A stretch of 64,000 bases of DNA from Parolsenella catena (GTDB lineage: Bacteria; Actinomycetota; Coriobacteriia; Coriobacteriales; Atopobiaceae). The DNA is taken from positions 186,001 through 250,000 of the forward strand of contig NZ_AP019367.1 in NCBI RefSeq assembly GCF_003966955.1. The letters run 5' to 3'. The notes under the pieces were generated by a model. That model had not been told where the DNA came from. It searched no databases and saw only the letters and a program-made list of their open reading frames with translations. The position numbers were made by a program, and so were the translations under genes. This document shows positions 43,743-51,959 of the stretch, in pieces. The stretch's first letter is position 1. Each line of letters begins with the position of its first letter.

Positions 43743-44549
43743 ATGCCTCTCTCGTACCTCGCTGTCTTCATCGTCGCCTTCCTTGCCTCGCTGCTGGGGC
43801 CTCTGTGCGGCATTGGTGGCGGCGTGATCATCAAGCCGGTGGTCGACGCCATGAACGTGATGCCGGTTGCCACGGTCTCTTTTCTCTCGAGCATCTCGGT
43901 GCTCACGATGTCGCTTGCCACGCTAACCCAGAATGCCGTGGCAAAGACGTCGACCGTCAACGTTCGCTCTATGCTCCCGCTCGCCCTGGGATCTGCCGTT
44001 GGCGGCGTGGTGGGCAAGCTCGTCTTCAATAGCCTCGGGACAATCCTGCCTGATGCCGAGCTGGTAGGTGCTGCTCAGGCCGCGGTGCTTATCGTGCTTA
44101 CGGCCGTCGTGTTTGTCTATACGATAAGAAGGTCTTCCATTCAGGGTCTTAACGTCCAGGCTGGTGCCGCCAAGGCCGGAATCGGATTCGTCGCGGGTGC
44201 CCTGTGGTCGTTTCTCGGCATTGGCGGAGGTCCCTTTAACCTCGCCATCCTCACGTTCTTCTTCGCGATGTATGCCAAGCCTGCCGCTCAGGCGTCCCTC
44301 TTCATCATTGCCTTCTCGCAGACGGCGAGCCTCGTCTATTCTCTCGCTGGCGGCGGCATTCCCGAGTTTGCGCCCGTTGCCCTCATCGGTATGTGCGTAG
44401 CCGCGGTCTGCGGGTCCGTTGTGGGCAGAAAAGTGGCGAAGAGGGTCAGCACGTCTACCATCGACAGACTTTACCTCTTCGCCCTCGTTCTTATCGCGCT
44501 TATCTGCTGCTACAACTTTGCTCGCTTCACGGGGCTCGTCTCCCTCTAG
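43743..44549 (+). CDS. TauE/SafE (TSUP) family membrane carrier
   Basis: A 268-residue polytopic protein with about eight helices in two homologous halves, each with the TSUP loop (GPLCGIGGGVIIKPVV; FLGIGGGPFNLAIL). Family members move sulfite, sulfonates, sulfur or other small organic anions, typically outward. ATG 43743 follows TAGGAG. It is convergent with the isomerase gene, their ends overlapping by 3 nt. Next to a sulfonate-type importer, export of a sulfonate end product is an attractive but unproven role. Confidence 0.82.
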   Translation: MPLSYLAVFIVAFLASLLGPLCGIGGGVIIKPVVDAMNVMPVATVSFLSSISVLTMSLATLTQNAVAKTSTVNVRSMLPLALGSAVGGVVGKLVFNSLGTILPDAELVGAAQAAVLIVLTAVVFVYTIRRSSIQGLNVQAGAAKAGIGFVAGALWSFLGIGGGPFNLAILTFFFAMYAKPAAQASLFIIAFSQTASLVYSLAGGGIPEFAPVALIGMCVAAVCGSVVGRKVAKRVSTSTIDRLYLFALVLIALICCYNFARFTGLVSL

Positions 44550-45823
44550 GCCCCACGGAGCGTCCTGAACATGAGCTGCTTGTAGGCCTCGACTCCCGGC
44601 TGGTTGAAGGGGTTGACCTCGAGGAGCCTTGCGGAGAGATAACAGCTGAACATGAAGAAGTACAGCAGCTCTCCTAGGGTGTGCTCGTCGAGTCTTTCGA
44701 GCTCGATGGTGGGGCAGGGGAGCCGGCGTGCATGCGCGGCGCGCGTGGCATGGAAGCTTGCCTTGTTGATATCCCAGAAGTCCATTCCGTCCAGGTAATC
44801 AAAGCCGTCGGCCACGTCCGTGCCGCCCAACACGAGCCTGTCGGACTCTCTGGCCTCGAGGACGTCAAGGAGGGTCTCCATGAGCAGGGGTGTCCCCTCC
44901 TGGACGTACTGTCCAAGGCTGTGAAGATCCTCGGAGTATTGGGCGGAAGCGGGGAGCAGGCCGCGGTCGCCCTTGCCCTCGGACTCTCCAAAGAGCTGCT
45001 GCCACCAGAGGGAAACGCCCGAGAGGCAGGGTTCGAAGGAGCTGAGCAGCTCTACGCGCATGCCCTCCTCCCAAGCGAGGTGCCTGATCTGGGCGTAGCG
45101 CAGCGCGGCGTTGTCCTCAGGGCGCGCCGATGTCTGGCGAAGCCGCCGCTCCTCGTCTCGCGCGCCCTGGACCAGGGCATGGATGTCGATGCCGGCATAG
45201 GCAAGGGCGAGGAGATGCACGGGGGTGAACGCCGTGAAGCGCCCTCCCACGTTGGGAGGAAACGTCGTGAACGCATAGCCCTCGTCCGTGCAGAGCTTCT
45301 CTAGCTGGCTTTTCGGCGTTCCGCAGCAGACGATGTGCCGAGCTATCTGGCTTGCATCCATGTGGGCGGACATCCACTGCCGCAGCAGGCGGAAGGAGGA
45401 GCCAGGCTCGAGCGTCTCGAAGTTCTTCGCCACGCAGTCAATCACCGCCTCGTGGCCCTCGAGGCTTGCGAGCATCTCGTTAAGCGCGCGAGGGGAGAGG
45501 GTGTTACCCGCCCAGACAACCTGGTGGGTGGAATCTGGCTGTCCCAGGGCGCGCAGAACGGCACGGGCCGCGTTGTTCGACCCGCCAACTCCAATGAGCA
45601 CGAAGGTGTCGGTCTCGGCGCGGAGGCGGCTGGCAAGCTCTGCGATCCGAACGAGCTGCTCCACGGAGGCCCATTCGTCCACATGCAGCCAACCCAAGGA
45701 GCTGCGATAGCAAACCTCCCCCTTCTGCACCTGGGCGAGCAGCTCGCCCGATGCGCGGGAGGCCCGCGTCACATCGTCGGACGTGACGCGGGCCCCCAGG
45801 GAGGCTTCGTTAAGCCTCAGCAT
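44546..45823 (-). CDS. Glucose-6-phosphate isomerase-like protein
   Basis: A 425-residue SIS-fold protein matching the shorter Gram-positive Pgi. The sugar-phosphate loop is IGVGGSNNAARAVL, the signature NVGGRFTAFTP resembles GGR[FY]S, WWQQLFGESEGK is typical, QYVQEG has the catalytic Glu, a His is retained in RAAHARR, and the C-terminal QPGVEAYK holds the catalytic Lys. It should interconvert aldose and ketose, normally Glc-6-P and Fru-6-P. Last gene of the minus-strand run, 12 nt after the LarA-like gene. A housekeeping pgi probably exists elsewhere; whether this copy has shifted substrate is unknown. Confidence 0.85.
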   Translation of the reverse strand: MLRLNEASLGARVTSDDVTRASRASGELLAQVQKGEVCYRSSLGWLHVDEWASVEQLVRIAELASRLRAETDTFVLIGVGGSNNAARAVLRALGQPDSTHQVVWAGNTLSPRALNEMLASLEGHEAVIDCVAKNFETLEPGSSFRLLRQWMSAHMDASQIARHIVCCGTPKSQLEKLCTDEGYAFTTFPPNVGGRFTAFTPVHLLALAYAGIDIHALVQGARDEERRLRQTSARPEDNAALRYAQIRHLAWEEGMRVELLSSFEPCLSGVSLWWQQLFGESEGKGDRGLLPASAQYSEDLHSLGQYVQEGTPLLMETLLDVLEARESDRLVLGGTDVADGFDYLDGMDFWDINKASFHATRAAHARRLPCPTIELERLDEHTLGELLYFFMFSCYLSARLLEVNPFNQPGVEAYKQLMFRTLRGA

Positions 45824-45835
45824 GTCTGTTCCCTC

Positions 45836-47335
45836 CTAGCAGCAGCCGCATGGATGCGCGGGGGCGTCATCCATGAAGTGACTGTTCTGGGATGGGTCCT
45901 TCATGCAGAGATGCGGTACGGCGCTTACATAGGCGCCGGGCAGGGCAAGGATGTTGGGGTTGCCGTCGGTGTACTTGCGTGTGGCATCGGCAAGCGCCTC
46001 CTCGAAGGTGGGACGGGTCTTGAGCCCCATGGTGCGCGCGATGCCGGGCTTCTGGGCGCCCACGATGTAGGTGGCAGAGAGGTACTTCTCGGCGAGGTTT
46101 CCGCACGTCATCATGCTAAAGCCGTGGAAGGGGTGGAAGGCCCCGGCAAAGCGGTACTTGCGGATGTACTCCTGGTTGGTCGCAAAGTACTCGCCGTACT
46201 TGATCATCTCGTCCAGGGTGTTCATCTTGTCGGACTGCCACAGCTCCCACTGCTCGCGCAGATACGGCCAGCGCTCGTCATGGAACCACCCGTCGCAATA
46301 GCTCGAGATGATGAAGACGGGATGCTCGGAGAGGATTCTCTTGTGGCGAATCACCATGGCGGAGACGCCCTGCATCATTTGGATGGGGTTCGTGCCCATG
46401 CCGTCGCCGTAGTGGAACTTCGTGGGCATGCCCATGACAACGATGTCGTACTTCTTCTCGGCCCAGTGTACGTAGGTGCGCTTGTCGGCGGTCTTCCATG
46501 CGATGGGCTGCATCTCGGCCGCCCAGCCCGAGTTGATCTCGATCTGGCGGCTCCAGGTGTCGAGCACGGCATCGCAGCAGAAGAACTTCTTGCCCATCTT
46601 CTCTTCCATGAACATGCCCTGCTGGTCGAACTTGTCGCGCATGAGGCTGTGCGTGGATACGGGAACGAAGTCCGGACGGCTCATGACCGCTGGCACGTGG
46701 TGGGCGGCAATGGAGCGCCAGTGGGTGATTCCGGTGGCGCAGTGCTTGTAGCCGCCCGAGTATCCGCCATAGGGGTTGCCCTGGGTATGGCCGATGAGGA
46801 TGGCGATGTCTGCCTCATAGACCTTCTTGTTCATGATGACGTGGTCGCCATAGGCGGTGTAGCCCAGGTCAACGAGGTTGTCGTAGTCCTCGGAGTCGTG
46901 CGAGGCGATCTGGTTGGTCCCGATGAACTCGTTGTAGAGATCCATGCCAAGGATTTGGCGAGCCTCTGCGTCGCTCGTGCGGGGGTGCAGGCCGTTGGAG
47001 AACAGCAGCAGGACGTCATCGTGGTCGACGCCGTTGGCAAACAGCTCGTCGAGGCAGGCGCGGATGGCAACGCGACGATGGGACGTGGGCTGCGTGCCGC
47101 CCTTCACGATGTCGGGAATGACGATGACAACCTTGGCGCCGGGGTGGGCGAGCTTGGCGAGCGGATCCATGCCGATGGGGTTGCGGATGCTCTCAAGCGT
47201 GGCGTTGTAGAGGCTGTCCCAGTCCTGGGGCAGGCACTCGGGATCCTTGACCGTCTCGCCGGTAATGAAGACGTCCGTGCTGTCGGGCAGCTCGGCACCG
47301 AGCTTTCCGGTTCCGTACTCGAATTCGAGATGCAT
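45836..47335 (-). CDS. LarA-like (nickel-pincer racemase family, DUF2088) protein, divergent
   Basis: A 499-residue protein related to lactate racemase LarA. Seen are SNGLHPRTSDAEA (His117, matching the LarA catalytic His), a HDSED segment, and GGYSGGYK (Lys197, matching the Lys that binds the nickel-pincer nucleotide). The equivalent of the second catalytic His in the usual PHxFAGYSGG stretch is Asn187 (QGNPYGGYSGG), and the usual D-x-T-R-P loop reads PDIVKGGTQP. The protein ends in CGCC. LarA homologues racemise or epimerise alpha-hydroxy acids; here the substrate is unknown, and the cofactor genes larB/C/E are not in the window. Confidence 0.75.
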   Translation of the reverse strand: MHLEFEYGTGKLGAELPDSTDVFITGETVKDPECLPQDWDSLYNATLESIRNPIGMDPLAKLAHPGAKVVIVIPDIVKGGTQPTSHRRVAIRACLDELFANGVDHDDVLLLFSNGLHPRTSDAEARQILGMDLYNEFIGTNQIASHDSEDYDNLVDLGYTAYGDHVIMNKKVYEADIAILIGHTQGNPYGGYSGGYKHCATGITHWRSIAAHHVPAVMSRPDFVPVSTHSLMRDKFDQQGMFMEEKMGKKFFCCDAVLDTWSRQIEINSGWAAEMQPIAWKTADKRTYVHWAEKKYDIVVMGMPTKFHYGDGMGTNPIQMMQGVSAMVIRHKRILSEHPVFIISSYCDGWFHDERWPYLREQWELWQSDKMNTLDEMIKYGEYFATNQEYIRKYRFAGAFHPFHGFSMMTCGNLAEKYLSATYIVGAQKPGIARTMGLKTRPTFEEALADATRKYTDGNPNILALPGAYVSAVPHLCMKDPSQNSHFMDDAPAHPCGCC

Positions 47336-47354
47336 CTGTGTGCCTTTCTCTTCG

Positions 47355-48194
47355 CTAAGCGTTCAGGTAGAGGTCGACGATCTGGGCGTACTCCTCGGGG
47401 TAGAAGCCAATCTCTCCCGAGAAGCGCGTGAGCGCAATGAGGCCGCCGTCGATCTCCTCGATTCCGGCAAGCATCTTGGCGTTGTCTGCCTTGAGGCCTC
47501 CGCCGTAGACGACGTCGACGCCTGTCACGACTGACTTGACGAGCCTTGCGACCTTGGCGATGTAGGGGGCGTCTGCGGGCGTCTTGCCGGGGCCGATGCT
47601 CCAGACGGGCTCGTAGGCAATGCGAACGTTCTCAAGATCGCAGCCCTCGAGCCCCTCGCTCACCTGGGCAGTGAGAACCTGCTCCCAGGCATCGACCTCC
47701 TCGGAGCGCTCGCCCATGCAGAACAGGACCTTGAGGCCTGCTGCCTGCGCTGCCTTGACTTCGCGATTGAGGATTCGGTTGACCGCAGGCTCGATCTGGT
47801 CTGCCGTGGCTCCCGACTCGCCCATGATGGCGCGAAGGTTCATGCGCTCCTCGCAGTGACCCACGAGCGTCCAGCCGCAGCCGAGCTGCGTCACCGAATT
47901 GGCGGTGCGAAGCGTCGTGAACGCGCCAAAGTTGCCGCCCGGGGCGGTGTCCGCGCCATGGACGCCCTCGGAGCCGATGCCAAGGTGGCTGCCCGCCGCC
48001 GCATTGGCGGCACCGATGAGGTGCGCCTCGGGCAGGAAGGCCGCGAACTCGGCGACGTCGGCGTAGGCGTCCGCCACGTCCTTGATGGAGGAGGCCACGG
48101 CCTGCCCCCACTGCCCCGGCTCGGCAAGGCGGTTGACTCCGCCCAGCTCCGGTGTGATGTCAAAGCGCTTGAGGTTGAGGAAGATGTGCTTCAT
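47355..48194 (-). CDS. Triose-phosphate isomerase-like protein, divergent
   Basis: A 279-residue TIM barrel. Catalytic residues are kept: Asn7/Lys9 (FLNLKR), His113 (VGHCEER) and Glu195 (AYEPVWSIG). Phosphate-gripping loops differ from standard TPI: loop 7 YGGSV reads YGGGL (about 230-234) and the loop 8 DGALVGGAS reads DGGLIALTR (249-257). It is longer than the usual ~250. The chemistry is probably aldose-ketose isomerisation of a three- or four-carbon compound, with the substrate head group in doubt. GGAGG precedes ATG; it lies between the pfk-like and larA-like genes. Confidence 0.8.
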   Translation of the reverse strand: MKHIFLNLKRFDITPELGGVNRLAEPGQWGQAVASSIKDVADAYADVAEFAAFLPEAHLIGAANAAAGSHLGIGSEGVHGADTAPGGNFGAFTTLRTANSVTQLGCGWTLVGHCEERMNLRAIMGESGATADQIEPAVNRILNREVKAAQAAGLKVLFCMGERSEEVDAWEQVLTAQVSEGLEGCDLENVRIAYEPVWSIGPGKTPADAPYIAKVARLVKSVVTGVDVVYGGGLKADNAKMLAGIEEIDGGLIALTRFSGEIGFYPEEYAQIVDLYLNA

Positions 48195-48209
48195 GGTGCC
48201 TCCAACTCG

Positions 48210-49379
48210 TTAGACAAAACTCGCGAACCTGCGCAGCGGTTCCCCAAGCAGGGGACGGCACCACGCGCGGAACTCGTCGGTGACGCCGTTGCCCTGCTCG
48301 TTGATGTAGGCGTCGGGCAGGGTTCGCTCATCGAGCATGACCTGCTCGATGGGGATGCGCGTGTAGCGAACCTCGTAGGGGCTGGTGGAGAGACGCTCGA
48401 TGCCCACCATCTTGCCGGAATCGCCGGCAAGTACGGCGCGAACCGCCTCGCGGCCGCACTCGATGGCCTCGTTGCGGTCGATCGTGCTCTGCCAGGGCAT
48501 GGAAGCCCTGCCCAGAAGCCCTGGCTTCTCCGAGCGCGACTTGTAGCCAAGCTCGGAGATGACGAGTCTCGAGAGGTGCGCCGAGACGTCGCCAAAGTAG
48601 GTCGAGCGGCCCGTCTGCATGAGGATGGGGGCCACGGGCCCGCCGCCCGTCTTGTGCAGGCCCTCGCTCACCACCACGACGCCCGAGCCCTTCTCGTCGA
48701 TGAGACGTTGGCAATCGTCGAGGAAGGCATGCTCGTCGAATTCCCTCTCGGGAAGGTAGATGAGGTCGGGCCCTCCTGTGCCGGATTCGTCTGCCAGGGC
48801 GCTTGCGGCGGTGACCCAGCCGGCGTTTCTGCCCATGGCTTCTACGATGACGATGTGGATGGGCAGGCCGCGCACATCGCAGCACACCTCGGAGACGCTT
48901 GCCGCCATGTAGAGGGCCGCGCTCGCATAGCCGGGGGCGTGGTCGGTCACGGCTATGTCGTTGTCCATGGTCTTGGGGATGCCCACCACGTCGATGGACA
49001 CGCCCTCGGCCTGGCACGCGCGCCAGATCTCGCCGCAGGTGTTCATGGTGCCGTTGCCCCCCGTGGGCAAAAGCCAGCGAACGCCGGCGCGCTCGAGGGC
49101 ATGTGCCAGATCGCGATAGTCGTCGGCCTCGAGCGGCTTCCTGCTCGTGCCGATGGCCGACGAGGGCGACGAGGGGAGAAGCGACAGCTTCTCGGGGCTC
49201 ACCTGGGCAAAGTCAACGAACGTGCCATCGGTGATGCCACCCATGCCGCCCAGGGCTCCCAGCACCCGTCCTACGCCGGGGGTCTTGAGCGCCTCGTCGA
49301 CCGCTCCGAAGAGCGACGCGTTGATGACCGCGGTGGGACCGCCGCCGTGAACGACGAGCAGCGCGTCTTGCGTGGCCAT
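48210..49379 (-). CDS. 6-phosphofructokinase family protein
   Basis: A 389-residue PFK-A fold protein. Visible are GGGPTAVINA (11-20), the donor loop TGGNGTM (106-112) where the usual motif is GGDG[ST], so the magnesium-binding Asp is Asn, and the catalytic PKTMDND (135-141) with Lys at the position that is Gly in classic ATP enzymes and Lys in PPi-dependent or clade-X types. GRNAGW and SEGLHK follow normally. It should phosphorylate a ketose (phosphate) at C1. Donor and acceptor are unclear. The start lies one base after the aldolase stop, so the genes are coupled. Confidence 0.82.
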   Translation of the reverse strand: MATQDALLVVHGGGPTAVINASLFGAVDEALKTPGVGRVLGALGGMGGITDGTFVDFAQVSPEKLSLLPSSPSSAIGTSRKPLEADDYRDLAHALERAGVRWLLPTGGNGTMNTCGEIWRACQAEGVSIDVVGIPKTMDNDIAVTDHAPGYASAALYMAASVSEVCCDVRGLPIHIVIVEAMGRNAGWVTAASALADESGTGGPDLIYLPEREFDEHAFLDDCQRLIDEKGSGVVVVSEGLHKTGGGPVAPILMQTGRSTYFGDVSAHLSRLVISELGYKSRSEKPGLLGRASMPWQSTIDRNEAIECGREAVRAVLAGDSGKMVGIERLSTSPYEVRYTRIPIEQVMLDERTLPDAYINEQGNGVTDEFRAWCRPLLGEPLRRFASFV

Positions 49380-49380
49380 G

Positions 49381-50535
49381 CTAGATCCCGGCCTTCTCGT
49401 AGCGCTCGGCCATCTCGGCAAGCGTGGCGACCTCGACCTTGGGGGCCTTGCCAAAGCTGCCAAACTCGACGATGAGCGTGGAGACGGCCTCCTTGACGCC
49501 CGCTTCGATGGCGGCCACGAGCGCCGCGCGGTCGTCGTCCTCCACGACGCCATACATGACGGTGTCGAACACCGGCGGGAGGAAGGCGCGGGGATCGGGG
49601 TTCTCGGGGTGCTCGAGCAGCAGCTTGTAGACCCCGCCGATGGACTCGCTCTTTTGGAGCTCGGGGCGCTTGGCGAACAGCTCGCGCATGTTGCGCGTTA
49701 CGGCGAGGCGGATGTCAGTGTCGATGTTGATTTTGTTGATGCCGGCGGGGATGGCCGCCTTGAGCTCGGTCAGACTGATGCCGTAGGCGTTCTGGATGTT
49801 GCCGCCCAGCTCGTTGATCTCGTCGACGATGTAGCGCGGGACGGTGGAGGAGCCGTGGCTCACGAGTGCGCAGTCGAGTCCCTCGTGGGCGAGGCACTCG
49901 CGCACCGCGATGGGGATCTCGCGACGCAGCTTGACGTCCTTGCCCTTGCTGGGGCCATGCATGGTGCCATAGCTGATGGCGAGCGCGTCGACCTTCGTCT
50001 TGCGGACGAAATCGACGGCGGAGAGTGGGTTGGTGTAGGTGCTCGAGGCGGCGAACACGTGGTCCTCTACGCCTGCCAGCACGCCGAGCTCGCCCTCGAC
50101 GGAGACGCCGCGCGGGTGGGCGTACTTCACGACCTCGCGGGTGAGCTCGATGTTCTCCTCGAAGGGAAGCGACGAGCCGTCGATCATGACGGAGGTGTAG
50201 CCGCCTGCGATGGCGGCCTTGACGCTCTCCATGTCACGACCGTGATCGAGGTGCAGCACCACCGGGATGGGGCTGTCCTCGCCATACTTCTTCACGGCAT
50301 CGCCGATGTTCTTAGCGCCGGCGATCTTGTCCTTCACGGTGCCGTTGGCAAAGTCCGCGCGGCCGCCCATGAAGGCGTTGGCGAGGTCGGCGCCCTGAAG
50401 GATGGCGGCGCTCCTCAGGGTCTCGTGGGCCTCGATGACGGCTTTTGCCTGGCATACGGCGTTGACATTGAAGGCTCCCTGGGCGTAGCCACCCTTGCGG
50501 GCTGCGTCGAGGACGGGCTTGAGCGGAACGAGCAT
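49381..50535 (-). CDS. Class II (metal-dependent) ketose-bisphosphate aldolase
   Basis: A 384-residue Fba/GatY/KbaY-family enzyme. Motifs include VVLHLDHG (metal His and catalytic Asp), SVMIDGS, EGELG, YGTMHG, VSHGSSTVP and KINIDTD in the substrate phosphate loop. It cleaves a ketose 1-phosphate or 1,6-bisphosphate to DHAP and an aldehyde. It is some 40-90 residues longer than common members, mainly C-terminal (after RNMRELFAKRP). AGGAGGAGA precedes ATG 50535. It leads the pathway genes, 54 nt after lacI. Substrate specificity within the family is not readable. Confidence 0.86.
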   Translation of the reverse strand: MLVPLKPVLDAARKGGYAQGAFNVNAVCQAKAVIEAHETLRSAAILQGADLANAFMGGRADFANGTVKDKIAGAKNIGDAVKKYGEDSPIPVVLHLDHGRDMESVKAAIAGGYTSVMIDGSSLPFEENIELTREVVKYAHPRGVSVEGELGVLAGVEDHVFAASSTYTNPLSAVDFVRKTKVDALAISYGTMHGPSKGKDVKLRREIPIAVRECLAHEGLDCALVSHGSSTVPRYIVDEINELGGNIQNAYGISLTELKAAIPAGINKINIDTDIRLAVTRNMRELFAKRPELQKSESIGGVYKLLLEHPENPDPRAFLPPVFDTVMYGVVEDDDRAALVAAIEAGVKEAVSTLIVEFGSFGKAPKVEVATLAEMAERYEKAGI

Positions 50536-50589
50536 AGCGACATCTCCTCCTGTTGGGTCCGGGCGAGCCCGGGCGCTTTGTGTACGTGC

Positions 50590-51666
50590 CTAATAGTTCG
50601 GGGCCTGTTGGCCCAGTGGTGCCTCGATGATATTGGAGAGCTTCATGATTCGTGCCGAGGGGACTCCCGTGCGCATGAGGGCGAGGACGTCTTCGGCGCA
50701 GGCGGCACCCGCCTCATAGTTGGGCAGCCTCGTGTAGAGGTCTGCAGCGAGCCAGGACTCCCCGTTGTTGGCGAGCTCAGCGTAGGTGAGTCGGCGCCTG
50801 GACCCTCGTTGGGTCTCGATGCGGCGGAAGTAATGGGTCCATGTGGCCCAGCTCGAGATGACGGCGTCCCCGTCGTCCACGAGCTCGAGGGCGTTAGCGA
50901 CGGATGCGAGGAAGCGCTCGGAGAGGCGCAGTCCCTCCTCGGTGTCTGCCCCAACGTAGCGGGCGTCCCACAGCTCGATGTTACCGAGCGTGATGGGGGA
51001 GCGTGCGCAGACGAGCTCGACGCCCGCCGCCTCGCACGTCTCCCTCACGCCCTGCTCGCGCAGAGTCTCCTGGGGCTTATCGATGTCGGGCCTGAAGTAG
51101 AGGACGCGCTTGCAGCCGCGCGAGAGGACCCGCTCGCAGGACAGGCGGGCGCCGCCAACGTAGTCGAGGTCTACGGTGCTGTAGGAGTCTGCCTGGGTCT
51201 GGGTGTCGAACACCACGAGCGGGGCATGCTCGTCGGCGAGGACCTTGAGGCTTCGCTCGTCCGGGCCCTGGTTGTCGGTCCCAATAAAGATGATGCCGCC
51301 CACGCGGCCGGCCAGGAAGGCCTCTGCGTAGTCGGCAATGCCAAGATTGTTGATCTTGTTGCCCAGCAGAAGGGCGTTGTAACCCTCCTGCTCGAGCTTG
51401 GTTTGGATGCCGTAGGCCATCTGCGAGAAGCGCGGCACGGCCAGGTTCTTGCGTATGACCATGCCGATGCAGGGGCTGTGGTGGTTGCGAAGGGTGCGGG
51501 CGTGCGCGTTGGGCGCGTACTTGAGCTTGCGGGCGGCCTCGAGCACGCGCTTGCGAGTCTCGGGGCGGATGGACTGGCCCGGCGTGTTGTTGATCACGTA
51601 GGAGACGGTCGCCGGCGTGACATCGGCCTCCCGTGCGACGTCCTTGAGAGTGGACCGCTTGCCCAT
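50590..51666 (-). CDS. LacI-family transcriptional regulator
   Basis: A 358-residue regulator: N-terminal HTH TLKDVAREADVTPATVSYVI and hinge YAPNAHARTL, then a periplasmic-binding-protein-like effector domain from CIGMVIRKN. The effector domain shows no sugar-family-specific signature and its usual C-terminal NDxxA area reads VISSWATWTH. It is transcribed away from the ABC transporter genes; the 293-bp divergent region carries LacI-like palindromes, so it probably controls both directions in answer to a pathway metabolite. Confidence 0.92.
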   Translation of the reverse strand: MGKRSTLKDVAREADVTPATVSYVINNTPGQSIRPETRKRVLEAARKLKYAPNAHARTLRNHHSPCIGMVIRKNLAVPRFSQMAYGIQTKLEQEGYNALLLGNKINNLGIADYAEAFLAGRVGGIIFIGTDNQGPDERSLKVLADEHAPLVVFDTQTQADSYSTVDLDYVGGARLSCERVLSRGCKRVLYFRPDIDKPQETLREQGVRETCEAAGVELVCARSPITLGNIELWDARYVGADTEEGLRLSERFLASVANALELVDDGDAVISSWATWTHYFRRIETQRGSRRRLTYAELANNGESWLAADLYTRLPNYEAGAACAEDVLALMRTGVPSARIMKLSNIIEAPLGQQAPNY

Positions 51667-51781
51667 TTCGCCTCGATTGCCACGGAATAGCTTTTACGTT
51701 TAAGTAACCACTAACTATGTACCACGGACAGCGATTTGGTGCCACAAAACTGGTCAAATAACGTTTGCCCCCACAAAACCG

Positions 51782-51870
51782 CCGTTTACCGAGGTAATCG
51801 GCTTGTTGCTTTGTGAACGGTCTGTTTCGGAACGCGAACGGTAAAAAAGGGACGCCTTTACGAATCGTAA
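51782..51870. promoter_or_regulatory. Candidate LacI operators in the divergent lacI / ABC transporter region
   Basis: Site 1 is CCGTTTACC (51782-51790) - GA - GGTAATCGG (51793-51801), an even 20-bp palindrome with 8 of 9 arm matches, typical in size for LacI proteins. Site 2 is TTACGA-A-TCGTAA (51858-51870), a perfect 13-bp dyad. The rest of 51667-51959 is AT-rich promoter-like DNA with repeated GAACG elements and two CGTTTAAGT copies (about 51697 and 51914). Confidence 0.55.
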
Positions 51871-51959
51871 GCAAATCCGAAATCTTGGCTGTGGTACAAC
51901 TCCAATCACTTACTCGTTTAAGTGCTTTTCCGACGTTCCGGAGGAGAAGGAGGCCGTCG

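Noticed and set aside
45335-47431. Plus-strand open frame opposite the LarA-like gene
   Set aside because: Antisense shadow; the minus-strand protein has conserved LarA motifs and a ribosome site.
49372-51690. Plus-strand open frame across the aldolase and lacI genes
   Set aside because: Antisense to two well-supported genes; composition is typical of reverse reading of GC-rich coding DNA.
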